Positions 10,645 to 21,698 of a DNA stretch of 64,000 bases are shown here, in pieces. Position 1 is the first letter of the stretch; every line of letters starts with the position of its first letter. This DNA is from Wyeomyia smithii. Lineage: Eukaryota; Arthropoda; Insecta; Diptera; Culicidae. The position numbers were made by a program, and so were the translations under genes. Where the stretch lies: the NCBI RefSeq assembly GCF_029784165.1, contig NC_073695.1, positions 210,695,781 to 210,759,780 on the forward strand, given 5' to 3'. The notes beneath the pieces were generated by a model, which saw nothing but the letters and a program-made list of their open reading frames with translations, searched no databases and had not been told where the DNA came from.

Positions 10645-11920
10645 TTTGTTCTGATAGTTCGTCCCAAAATGAAAAAATACAATTACGGACAGTTCTAACT
10701 ATTTACTAATTAAGTCACTTTCTTTGAATGCTGCTCATCGTGATCAGCTGCAGTTTTAGATTCAACCGATTCGTTCTGTCCCGAGAGTGAATCTCTCGCG
10801 TCTTTCACTGGTCGAAACCTTATCGCCGACTGAAAGCTCTTCTCATCATGGAGCCAGCAAGTGATAGATCTTGCACGTATAGTACTACAATTAGTGCTTA
10901 TTTTACTTAATTCTCTTGGCTTCGTGTGGCTTATGATCCAGCTTCTACGGTGGCGGACGAGATTTGATAAAGCCGGCGTCTTCGTGTGCGCTCAAATGAT
11001 ACTTGTACGGACGGAGGGGCATCAGCATACACTTGATCACGTGTCTACTGCACTAGGAAACCCGGCGCACGGGTTAATCTATTTACGCGTCATCAGGTTC
11101 TCCGTTTCTTTGTGAGTTTAATAGAGCTGTCTTTCCTGTTGAGTTTTGACTGGCAGATCTAATAAAACGGCGAAATTTACGCCAGACGTTGTGATAAGGT
11201 TGATGAAAGCACAGTTTGTAGCTGGGTGGTTTGTTTATGTAATATATTTTGTATCTACATCCACTTCAACAAATATTAAAAATATTCCATGCATAACATG
11301 AAATTTAACATAAACTAGTGTTTTTCGTCAAACTTCAGCATATAGCAACATAGTACCAACAATCAGGAATGAATGGAATACCTGTAAAGTCCAGAAAAAG
11401 ATAATCATTTGTTGGGAGTAAGATTCATAATCTAATACAATCTGGAGCCGAGTTATCTTCCAAAAGCAATGCTTCTTAGGTGAAAAACATTAAAGGCCCT
11501 GAAAAGGAAGCAAAGGGTGAAAAGTTGGTGACTATATCAAAGCTGAAGCGAACAACATAAAAAAATAGCTTATTGCAGAAGTGCGTCTGCACATTGTCTC
11601 CATACATATGCATCACATCTTGTTCACCCATGTTATGTATAATAAATGTACCATAAGTGAATATCTACCAACTTCCGCATAACTCTATCGTAGGCCACCA
11701 CAAGTTAAAGGAAAATTCCTTTCCCTTTTCCAGTAGTTTTGTCAAACATAAGCGCATCTTCCACCCTCTGCCACGAGAGTAGATCTTATCCTTTCCGTTA
11801 TGGATTGCAGAACACACACTCGGCTAATAAAATATTCAAATGCAGTAAAAGACACTTTTATACCTATCATACATTGCGGAAATTTATGTTTATTTGATTT
11901 CAATACATCTCGCGCAGTAA
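10645..11920. other. Upstream region of the SLC17-type exon and unassigned DNA
   Basis: The first 200 bp (10645-10860) lie directly 5' of the transporter exon and probably hold its 5' UTR and promoter; no clear TATA box is visible. The rest has no supported gene. Open frames on either strand lack recognisable motifs. Confidence 0.3.
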
Positions 11921-13330
11921 GCTATCTAATCCCTATCGTCAGATGAGTGTTCTGAGGCTGTGGCTTCAACCTCAATAAGCGAAAAGACGTTTTGCTCGCC
12001 AGCAAATCCCAATACAGTTTGACATCTTTGAAATTGCCACATTTGCGTCGAATAAAGTTGTACGCGAGCTCGCTAGAAATTGGCACAGAGTGAAGTTGTT
12101 GTCGGTTGGAATCAGAAAAAAATGTGAAAATAAATTCTCGAAGACATCGCATTTCTTCGGCAACACCTTACGCAAAGAAAAACAGCCAAGGTGGGAGATA
12201 AAATTGAAATTGGATCAACGCGATAAAACTGTCTTTATGCGCCCATCAACAGAAACGAAATGGAAAAAGGTATTATCACACACATGTTTCCGGTGGAGAA
12301 ACTTTTCCTTTTTGCCGCCACGCATCGGTCCACCGAAAGAAAAACTGGAGGAGCCTGAATCCTGAGTACTGAAGGCGCGTGCAGTCAGCAAATGCGAAAG
12401 GGGCTTACGAAATGACAATTTGATTGGCTGTTGGATGGAGTTTTTATTTCGTCTCTATTGCCAGCCGTAAACGGTTGCGACAATTGGGTTATTATTGCAC
12501 CAAAAATGTGGTGTCTTACACTGATCCGGAAAGAGCAGATTGTTAACTTTACCTTGTGTTTATTTAAATCAAGAACGTTAAGTCATACTACGCTGAGATT
12601 GCCTTTCAATTCAATAAAAATTTAATTGAGCATTCCACTGTTAATTCAATTCGTCTTGCTGCAGCATCTGCAGTTCTTTTTTCAACTGGATTCAAACTAC
12701 TGTAAACATGTGACTAAACAAGTTGGACCGCAAACATTTAATCCCAATACATCCTGACCGTGGGTGTCCAGTTTGTTTGCCTTTGCTACTAGGTAGCACT
12801 ACCGACTTTTTCCTAGCCATATTCCAGCTCGGTCGGGAGTTTAAAGCTAAAAGCACATATTCCAGCGCACACACACCGCGTCATCGTTTATCCTTCTACC
12901 AAAGCCGGCAAAACTTTTATTTTAAATGTAATATGCTAAAAAAGGACATTTTTCAAATCTCCCACGGGGGACATATATTTACTTAAAATGTAAGTAAATG
13001 TTTTTCTGGATCACCAGCAAAAACTCTCCTTCATGTTTGCAGTTCACCGTGCTATCTCTCTATCTGTATCTTTCTAAACCAGCTTCCCGCTTGATGCGAA
13101 GAAAGGGTTTTATTTGACAAAGAAGCGGGGGATGATAACTTGATACTTTAGGTCCATTCCTGGTCGTGTGTGAATTTTTCACGATCTGTTATCAGGGTTT
13201 GTTGTTTACCGGGAAAACACATAACCAACACCCGTCCGCCGGTTGTGAGAGGGTGGTGGGTGTATGTGACTAACGTTGTCCTAATTTCCTAGCAAATAGC
13301 GAAACCTACCCTCTCACCACCCGGCAGACA
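11921..13330. other. Unassigned, no gene supported
   Basis: Short open frames occur on both strands but none shows a known motif or splice context. The segment 13200-13320 is GC-richer, with the near-complementary 'gagagggtggtgggtg' and 'accctctcaccacccgg', forming an imperfect inverted repeat. Confidence 0.25.
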
Positions 13331-13336
13331 GATAAT

Positions 13337-13606
13337 TCAGTGAATGATGGTGTTCTCGGTGGAAAGTTGTGGCTCATTTTGTGTATCCTTTAGGTTGACC
13401 CTCTCCACGTGTTCATAAACTTTAAGTGGAATTTTGCCGGAAGATGTGTTTGTCAAACCTTGCATGAATAATTGAACGTACATTTGTACGCTTGGAGTGG
13501 CGAGTGATTCGATGTGCTTTTTTACCTCTTTTCTGAAATGTGATTCTAGCTGCTGTTTTGATTCCATGATTGGAATTTCGTACAAATACCGGTATATTTT
13601 CTAAAA
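13337..13606 (-). CDS. Candidate terminal exon, unknown product
   Basis: A minus-strand acceptor 'gactttttag' at about 13607 is followed by about 90 open codons to a TGA at 13337. The peptide is hydrophilic and normal in composition (MESKQQLESHFRKEVKKHIE, VQMYVQLFMQGL, LKVYEHVERVNLKD). It could be a last coding exon. I do not recognise it, and no upstream exon was located to the right, where repeats dominate. Confidence 0.22.
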
Positions 13607-14235
13607 AGTCTCGAATTGTAATTGGGGCCTTTAAATGTTTATTTTTTTTTCGTTCATGATGAATGTATCTGCATGAAAAATGACAGCAATAGAAAAAAAT
13701 TCAAATTTTTAGTTGTCACTCGAGTGAATCTAGACACCAAGCTAACTTTTGTAGAACACTGTAACTCCATCATAGGTAAACCGAATATCTATTTAATCTC
13801 ATATGGAATTCTTATGCTACCGCCCACGAAAAACGCATAGAATCAGTCGAAAAACAATCCCTTTTATACGCGCTTATTGGATTGTATTTTATCTGCCACC
13901 GTATGAAGCATTCTACAATGCCACGAATATGCAATGTAGTGAACATGTATGTTAGAAAATCGCCAAGGCACTCATCGTTAGATGATTTTTGAAGAAAAAT
14001 AAACCAAGGTATCAAAACAAAATTTTTTTGAAGTAGAATACTTCTCTCAGGAAGTTCGGCTACATAGGGATGTGAAATAAAAATCTAAAACCGAAAAAAG
14101 TGAAAAATATGTCCAATTTCAAATGCTAATAAATAGATTAGTATTCGATGGATTTCCTTCGTTCTTGCAGCAATAGATTGGAAAATCTTCTAAGATTATT
14201 TCCAAAAGAAGATAATTGTAATTTTATTATTCACA

Positions 14236-15140
14236 CTATTGTACTATTGAAAATAGTCAAGCCTTGTTAAAACGAAAAATTCGACTTGTGATTGGTCGTT
14301 ATATGATTGCTTCCCAAGCACGGTCGACAGAATCATATACCTTGCAATTTAAAACATGCTATTTGGCCTATTTAAGAGCTTGTTTCAGCCGAAGCCGATC
14401 ATAATAGTTCTGGACAGCGACAACAGCAGTCGTCCTCCCTTAACAGCAGCACTAGCAGTGTAGTGGATATCAGCGATGGCGGAAAGCGGCCACAGCTGTG
14501 GCGTGGTAATGGATAGCGCACTAGTTGCAGCGGATTCCAGCAACTACAGCAGCTGGGTCAGCTGATGCAGGGACAGCGGATACCAATGGCAGTGTAAAGC
14601 GGCCACAACTGTGGCATGGCTATGGATAGCGCACTAGTTGCAGCGGATCTCAGCATCAATAGCGGCTGATGCAGTGAGACACTTTAGTGAAATGCAGTCT
14701 CTGTGCGACAGTGGGCACTAGTAAATGCATTCAATGAAAAGTTGACTCATTTTGACAACACGTGAGCCGTCTAGTTTCACAACGAATACTTCGCATTGTC
14801 AGTGATAACGCAAAGATGTAATCGGCATCTTATCCGATACTAAATTGAACAACAAATTGTCCTTTCCAGGATGAAATGAAAACCTGATGATTATTTTCTC
14901 TTGAGCTAATTTACATTTTTGAATTTGTAAAAGTTATAAATTTTACTTAATTTCCGTGTCTCAGAACGTACTGAATTATCTTTTCCTTCAGTCATTAGCA
15001 CGACATCAGAAAAAATTTCATCTCAAAATTCAAAAATTGTTAATCCCCAACCATGACAAGCAACTTACTATATTATTGAAAATGGTCAATCCTTGTTGAA
15101 GCGCAAAATTCGATTAATCTGATTAGTTAACGTTTATTTA
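14236..15140. repeat. Repeat region with two diverged direct copies and internal 113-bp repeat
   Basis: 'attgaaaatagtcaagcctt' near 14245 recurs as 'attgaaaatggtcaatcctt' near 15073, each followed by a similar 40 bp. Between them, in a CAG-rich block, 'aaagcggccacagctgtggc' at 14483 recurs at 14596 and each copy runs into 'atggatagcgcactagttgc', giving a 113-bp period. A TATA-like 'cctatttaag' lies at about 14366. It may be a solo or non-autonomous element; the class is unknown. Confidence 0.4.
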
Positions 15141-15619
15141 CTAGAAAAAATGACTGACTCGCAAGCAGCCGGGTTATCTTTCTTGTAAAAGTATTCTTCT
15201 AGTATAGCGGTCGTGGCTTTGCACACAACCCTCCTGTTTTTCAATGTAAATGTTACAGATAGGTAAGTTTTGTATTCAAAAACTAAATTAAAAATTTTCG
15301 TCAAATGCAGGCATTTTTATTTTGAGTTTCATAATTTCATTGTGTTTCTTGAAAATTTCACTTGAGAAACAACTTAAGAAAAACAACTATCACCACGAGT
15401 AAGTATGAGTCAATCTCGAGATATGCCATTTTCTACGAAACCTTGTTGAATTTCTACATTTTATATCAAACAATCATATTTATTGGAAAATGTCTATTAC
15501 TTTCAAATCTAAAAACAACTAAACAAATGATCTTGAGGATTTTTCTGCCCATTAAGGAATCCAAAAATATTTTTTGTCAGGCAATGTTGCCATTTTTTTC
15601 AATTATTTCCCAAAAAATA

Positions 15620-16092
15620 ACACAGTGCAACAAAAAATGACTTTTTTCTGCCTCGGCTTCTATTTATATTTTTTTGTGTGTTTTTATGCAAAACTAAATT
15701 TCTCCGAGTTAGAACATATTTTAACTTATGGGGCAACAATGGCTCAATTTTGAATTTTTGAGAAACCGGTAATTTTTTATGTTTTTTCGACGCCATTTTG
15801 TTTTAAAACCTAATATCAAAATTCCAAGAGTTTGTCCACATATTAGCATCTTTTTACCCATTTTAAAAAAAAACAGATCTTAAATCGGACAAAAACTGCG
15901 CTCAAAACGATGATTCTACGAAACCGGGTTTGGCATGGTTCTTGTATATTTCACAAAGCAAAATAGTAACGATTATTCCTGAGCATTAATAGTAATTTGC
16001 TGATATCTTAAAGTGGTAGTCAAATTATATCTTATTTTGAGTAAAAAAGTCTCAGAAATCGAATGGTAGGTGTCTGATCAACGTAAAATGTC
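15620..16092. repeat. Dispersed repeat, copy 2
   Basis: Matches 5774-6250 over about 470 bp. The left end reads 'cacagtgcaacaaaaaatga'. The right end runs into the C-terminal codons of the mariner pseudogene (minus strand), so this stretch may be the 3' part of that element, with copy 1 a solo relic of the same family; or the mariner inserted beside it. Confidence 0.65.
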
Positions 16093-17012
16093 TCCTCCGT
16101 TTTCTCGACAAAATTGTTGGAATAGATCTTGCGCTTCAAGTTTGCCTAGAAATTCTCGATGGGAAGCAGCTGGGGGACATTGGGCGGATTCGCCGACTTC
16201 GGTACCACATCGATATTCAGCCGCTCCATCTCCTCCAAAGATCGCTCCGAGTAGTGGGCCGACGCCAAATCTGGCCAAAACACCGTGTCTTCGCCCTTAT
16301 GGTATTTCTTGATGAACGACGCAATTTTTGACAGGCACTTCTTACTATGAATTACCCCGTTCACGGCCAGTCCGGAGCGAAAGAAGAGCCGCTCTCACAT
16401 CCCCTTCTTACTGATTGTCAGCCACAGCCGCACCTTCTTGGGGAACTTGGTACGTGAAATAAACTTCACCTCGGTGCTCACTTCCTTCGTGGGGGAGGTA
16501 AAATACGAAGAGCCCTGCTTATCGTTGCCATCCAGGGTGAGATAGGTCTCGTCGTCCATCACCACTGCCACATCGCGATTTGCCGGGAAAATCGATTTGA
16601 CCATTCTATTCAGCCGCTGTTTCTGCCTCACTGCCTGCAGCTCCGAGACCAGTGGACGGGACTGCCGCTTCCTGACATATATGTCCATGTTCTCCAGATA
16701 CTTTTCCACTGTTTTAGCGCATGCACCAACCTCCTGGCCAAGTGCACGCAGCGATTTAGCCACTTTTCCCTCGGTCTTCGTCTTCAGCATGCTTTGAAGC
16801 TTCTTGTCGCTCAGGGTCGTTGGCCGTCCGAAACCGGGCTTTATTTCGATGCTCTGATCGTTGTCCAATAGTATCAAGATGTTGCAGATGCCGGAACGGG
16901 CGTACCCGGCGTCCACAAAGTGCCGCACGATGTACTTTTTTGACGCAGCGAGGTACCGTTCTTTGAACGCGCACACTTCTGAACAGAGTAGCACCACTTT
17001 TTTCGCCATCAC
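16093..17012 (-). pseudogene. Tc1/mariner transposase, DD37E type, two in-frame stops
   Basis: Cut-and-paste transposase acting at TA sites. From the ATG at 17012 the first 205 codons are open: an N-terminal helix-turn-helix region (RHFVDAGYARSGICNILI), a linker motif KPGFGRPTTLSDKKLQSM, a second DNA-binding part with KTVEKYLENM, then the first catalytic Asp in VVMDDETYLTLDG. A TGA follows KKGM at 16395-16397. The same frame continues with VNGVIHSKKCLSKI, the second Asp in FWPDLASAHYS, and the Glu in NVPQLLPIENF. I count 37 residues between the second Asp and the Glu, hence DD37E, a group described from mosquitoes. A TAG replaces the Trp expected after IENF. The catalytic triad is still present, so inactivation looks recent. 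Confidence 0.9.
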
Positions 17013-17070
17013 AGTTAGAGTTTGACTGATAGAGCTATCATTTTTTTTTTGCTAATTCATGGGTTACTAT

Positions 17071-17274
17071 AGCCTGTAGTACACTCTTTGACCGAGCGTC
17101 AAATATTTGTCTCTTTTTGACAGATTAAAATTTGGTCAAAGATAATTATTTGTCACTCTCCGATTTTAACATGGGGCAAACACGGGCAAACAACAACCAT
17201 GATGTCAAATAAATTTGACCATTATGTCAGAAGGTCAAATATTTGGCCATTAGACAAAGAGTGTGCTACAGGCT
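17071..17274. mobile_element. 204-bp MITE
   Basis: Ends are 'agcctgtagtacactctttg' and its near complement 'caaagagtgtgctacaggct'. Inside, 'gtcaaatatttg' and 'ggtcaaatatttgg' also mirror each other. The flanks read TAT on both sides, a possible 3-bp target duplication as in PIF/Harbinger elements, or a TA duplication. No coding sequence. Confidence 0.7.
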
Positions 17275-17299
17275 TATGATTGATGATGCATGAGTAGTT

Positions 17300-17935
17300 T
17301 CGTCAGTGCGATTAAAGGTAAAGCCATGAAAAATCGGCAATTTTTGTCCATTTTCTACCACAAACGTTAATTCACCGTAAAAACTTGAAATGCTCAACTA
17401 CCGACCCAGTATATCACACGAACAAGTTCTAAGTGAAGCAGAATGGCTTCCACCGACAAAGTTTTTTGGTACTCGAAAACGTTCAAAATTTGAGCCTCCA
17501 TTTAACATTTTTTTCAAGCAAACCGACAGTATTTACTATCTATCCAACTATCCAAGAGAATATTTTTTGAATGGTGTTTAAATGTAATGAAGGATCTAAA
17601 AAAGCATTTTTCATGTTCGAAAGTTTTGTTTCTATTCGCCTCGTTTTACGGTAGTTTTATTTCAATTTTCTCGTCATAATATTTATTCATTTTTATGAAA
17701 AGGAAATCAAAAAATATACATAACTACAATTCACTCACTATTATTTTGCTGTTTTGCGAGTTTTATATATTATCGGAAGTCTCAAAATCATTGACTAAAT
17801 TATTTGAACGGGGGAAACATCTGACAACACTGCTGCAAAAAAAAAGAAAGATATTTTTGGATTCTTTAATAACCAAAAAAATTCTGAAATCCACTTCATG
17901 AACTAATTACATTTTTCGTCCTATGACTTACATTT
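17300..17935. other. AT-rich spacer, no gene supported
   Basis: The open frames here are short, AT-biased and without motifs. Confidence 0.3.
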
Positions 17936-17939
17936 CAAG

Positions 17940-18188
17940 TTGTAAAGTAGGCAATGTAGGTATGTGATTTTTTCGAGGATGCGAGAAATTAACACGGGCT
18001 GAGGGATACTTAGAAATAATTTTTCTCGTCCGGACGGGACACGAACCTGCAATCTACGATGTCTCCGGTATGGTGTTTTGGCTAATCAAACTACTGGACA
18101 AGCGAAATTTTAAAGTCTAAATCACACCCTCAGCCCGTAATCATATCTCGCATTCTCGGCAAAATCACATATAATGCCTACTTTACAA
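17940..18188. mobile_element. TIR element with a tRNA-like core
   Basis: Ends 'tgtaaagtaggcaatgtagg' (17940) and 'aatgcctactttaca' (18188) are complementary, and complementarity continues through 'gatgcgaga' / 'tctcgcatt' and 'cgggctgaggg' / 'ccctcagcccg', giving arms of about 60 bp. The interior, on the minus strand, resembles a tRNA: a 7-bp acceptor-like pairing of cttgtcc (about 18107) with ggacgag (about 18027) and a T-arm 'gcaggttcgtgtcccgt' carrying a B-box-like ggttcgtgtcc. A TIR element and a Pol III SINE head thus appear fused. Confidence 0.65.
18025..18110 (-). ncRNA. tRNA-like sequence inside a TIR element
   Basis: Acceptor-like 7-bp stem and T-arm are visible. The anticodon arm is poor and there is no clear functional tRNA, so I read it as a tRNA-derived relic or SINE head, possibly still with a Pol III promoter. 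Confidence 0.4.
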
Positions 18189-18189
18189 T

Positions 18190-18943
18190 AAAGATGGTCG
18201 GGTATGGAAAATTGTTACCCGTACCCGGCGATATATTGGTTCTACTAAAATCCAGCGTAGTACCTGTGACTGAGAACGTCCGCACGCCTGATGTTGGAAA
18301 ACTTGACCATTTTTATCACGCTGCAAAATATCATAACTATGTACGGTACATTTGAGTTCCATTTTTTGACGTGGGACTACGTCTTTGTTTTCTATACTGG
18401 GATGCATTCTGTAAAAAAGGAAACGTCAGGTTATACGTCAGATTTCAAACGATAATAACAGCATAACCACATGATGGATGACAATAACCAATATATTGTT
18501 GGCTAAATAAAACGTGTAACAGTTTGATAATACGCTAGTCATCATTATTATTTCACTCCTCAACGGTGAAAATTGATAGAAAGTTACAAGAAAAATTTAC
18601 GCGAACAATGAACCAATCACACGCGAGCATCCTAGCATAGACGATGTATTCATACCACCAAGGACACCAACCATTCCCTGTGATATTTTCTGTTTCAATA
18701 TAAAAAAATGGACAGAGTTTCCCCGTCCCAACAGGTCAATTTAAGTTTGCTTCCATGAACTTAGACTAATTTGAAGTCTCGAAGGTAAAGATCTTTCGAA
18801 AAGTTTTGAAACAACCCTTTTACTTGAACAATTTCTAAACCTGCTGTCAAAGCATAATTAAAACTGATGTCTTGAAAGAAAACATGCTGGTAAAAGCAGC
18901 AATACCGTTCAGTATAATACACATATTATGTGGAGCAGAGCGC
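18190..18943. other. Unassigned, no gene supported
   Basis: Mixed sequence with no convincing reading frame, RNA or repeat boundary. It forms the left flank of the CACAGTG-ended element. Confidence 0.25.
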
Positions 18944-19835
18944 CGCTGCACAGTGGGGCGACTCCATACAAAGGCTGGCCAAGCAAAAAAAGTGTCGATA
19001 AATGCGACAAAAACTTGGTATTTACATAATTTTGGGGCGCTGAACACGAATTTGGCATCAATTTTTTGTTTGCGTTTGAAGCATCAAATTTTTAATATTT
19101 TTTGGCACTTTTTTTCTTTTTTATAGAATTATATGATCTTTGACCACAAGTAGTGCCACCGGGCGTCCTTCCCATTGAAAAAATAAAAACTAATTACAAA
19201 TTGAAAAAATCATCATCAGCATCATCATCTTCCGCTATGATCGCTTAAATCTCGTGTTGAATTGTTGAAAATTTGAAGAAAATTTGAAGTTCATTATACT
19301 TATCAGCAGGAAAAATGTCTTTCGCTGCAATTTTCATTTCTTCTAGTAATTTTCGATGTTTCATTGTTTCATATATATGTTATCTTTCTAATCCGGTTTC
19401 TATGGTTGAAGAGGACATTTAAATACATGTATAACACCGTGAATTGACAACTTACTAGACATTGAATTAGGTGGTGCCGCTGAAGTTGAAGGCTCCATAA
19501 TAAAATTCAACGAATTTATGAATTTGAAAACCAAGACTCTGGAATGACACAACGTTCTAAATGAATACGAAAAGATGCGGAGGGCGACGACTGTGCTTTG
19601 TTTTTTTTCTCGTAAAGCAAAATGTGTGCTTTACTTTTGTATGCCAATGAGTGCGAAGCGAAAGCAATCTTCAAACGGGCTATTGTTAGCCGGAGTTTGA
19701 TGGTATGAATTTGCTGCTAGTATTTGACACTTCAATCAGTTTAGCGAATTTCATGATAATAAATTGAAAAGAGCTGAATGTTTTTAATATTGTTTTGAAT
19801 TTGCAGAAAGCGATAAAGTTTGACATAATTAAAAT

Positions 19836-21698
19836 CATGGGCGCAACTACGGGGGGGCTAAGGGGGGCTACAGCCCCCCCTAGCAAGTTTTAAGCCCCCC
19901 CTAGAATTTCCCAGAGAATAACTGTAGTCAATATAAATACATCCCATACTTCCTATCAGAGCATCAAAATCAACACAAATTGAGAAGTCATCATTCATTG
20001 GCTGAGAACTAGTACTGTGCCCAGGATCGATTCTCAAACCTAACTCTCTTACTTACCTTACTAATAAGACGAGTGCCGTGGTGGCTCATGCTGTATCAAG
20101 GAGTTGTTGCCATGCTGCTCGGTTTAGGGCTGTGTTTCGCCAGTACCTCTGACGTCTCATCACCCGCAAGTCTCTTTCGATCTGGTCGAGCCATCGCGCA
20201 CGCTGCGTCCCCTTGTCCACAGGGTTGCTGAAGAGAAGTGATTTCACAAAATCATCGTCCGGCATCCTTACGACGCGACCGGCCCACCGCAACCTATTGG
20301 CTTTCGCCAGCTGTGCAACGGGGTTCTCTCCAAGCAGCGCGTGCAGCTCATGGTTCATGCACTGTCGCCATTATCCGTCGTCTGTCTGTACTCCATAATA
20401 GATAGTCCGCAGCACCTTCTGTTCGAAAACTCCAAGCGTTGAGGCCAGAAGCGTTGATGTATCGATTCCGTAGAGAACTACCGGTCGTATCAGCTACATC
20501 GTCAACTTTTTACTTCGTCGCACTAGACTCGATCGAAGTGGTCATGCCAATACCCCCACCAGAGAGCCGTCGATGAGAACATGGTCAATTTGGTTTGTTG
20601 TACGTTGGTCAGGTGATCTCCAGGTGGTTTCGTGGATGTCTTTTTGGGGAAAGCGGGTTCTGCGGACTGCGTCTGCGGGAAGCTGCGAAGTTGACGCATC
20701 CCTGGCCGTTGTCGTTCGTGACGGTGTGCAGGCTGTGCGGGCTAATCACCGGCTTATATATGTTTTCCCTACCGACCTGAGCGTTCATGTCCACAATGAC
20801 GATCTTGATGTCTCTACGCGAGCAGCTATCGTAGAGTTTCCCCAGCTGTGCGTAGAACGTTTCTTTCTCTATATCGGGACGTCCTTCGAGAGGGCAGTAG
20901 GCATTGAGGATGGTGTAGTTGTAAAGCCAGCTTTTTATTCTCAACAAACACAACGTGTCACTGAACGCCTGCCACTTGATCGCACGACTCTGCATCCTGC
21001 CCAGCACTATAAAACCGGTACCCAGCTCATTGTTTGTGCCGTCGCTCTGGTAAAATTGTGCCCTGCGGCCACGAATTCGCCGTACCTTCTCTCCTTTTCG
21101 GTAAAGCTCCTGGAGCGCAACGATGCCGAACTGGTGAAGTTCTAGCTGATCCAGCAGGATCCGGTCGGCATCCGAGGCGTTAAGCGATCTACTGTTACAT
21201 GTACCGTGCTTCTTATCGTCGGCCTTATTTCGTCACTAGATCATTGCGGGTAATTCCGGTTCGTTTTCAATTCTTGATTGTTCATAGTATGTTTATTTTG
21301 GCATGCTGCTTTACTAAGTTCCCACCGGTTCCCCAACCTTCTCATGGTTGCTCGTATTCCAGGCGGTTACACGTGGAGTTAAGAATATGGCATTATGCCT
21401 TGGACCACACTGGGATCTATTTTATGCCGACTAGCACGGGTGTACTTCTGGTACGCACTGCCCAGCCGTTTACTAAACCTAGTTCGCCTCAATATCGAAT
21501 CAGTGTCAGCTGAAAGAGATGATCAAGATGTTCAATACATCTACGGAGATTTATTCCCGATTAAAGTGATTTTGTCTTCTGTTACGACACTACTTTATGC
21601 GTTTTTAAATAGGCGCATTGTAACTCTTTTTCCTATTTTTTTAAATGAAGTGTATGAAAACTAGCCCCCCCTAGAAATTTTCCTTAGTTGCGCCCATG
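19836..21698. mobile_element. hAT-like non-autonomous element (1.86 kb)
   Basis: Terminal inverted repeats are 'catgggcgcaacta' at 19836 and 'tagttgcgcccatg' ending 21698, a perfect 14-bp match. Just inside are runs of 'ggggggcta' and 'ctagccccccctag', as in known hAT-type ends. Flanks are attaaaat (19828-19835) and attaaaag (21699-21706), an 8-bp duplication with one mismatch, as hAT transposases make. No hAT transposase is recognisable inside. The interior contains an RTE-type LINE relic on the minus strand (20086-21190) and about 470 bp to its right with frames I do not recognise. Confidence 0.75.
20086..21190 (-). pseudogene. RTE-type LINE relic lacking the RT core
   Basis: From the 5' side on the minus strand: an endonuclease part at about 20609-21150 (LQELYRKGEKVRRIRG, GTNNELGTGFIVLG, RRDIKIVIVDMNAQVGRE, HSLHTVTNDNGQ), where the usual GDFNAQ reads VDMNAQ. 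After a short disrupted stretch comes the element's C-terminal part at 20086-20500: RPVVLYGIDTSTLL, VFEQKVLRTIYYG, then RLRWAGRVVRMPDDDF and PVDKGTQRARWLDQIERD. The whole reverse transcriptase core between them is missing. Elements of this type normally have several hundred RT residues there. It lies within the hAT-like element, so it either inserted there or was carried by it. Confidence 0.75.

Noticed and set aside
14236..15140. LTR retrotransposon
   Set aside because: The direct repeats are short and diverged, and there is no gag-pol frame, primer-binding site or polypurine tract between them.
20573..21145. 190-codon plus-strand frame
   Set aside because: Antisense shadow of the RTE endonuclease relic, whose minus-strand motifs are clear.
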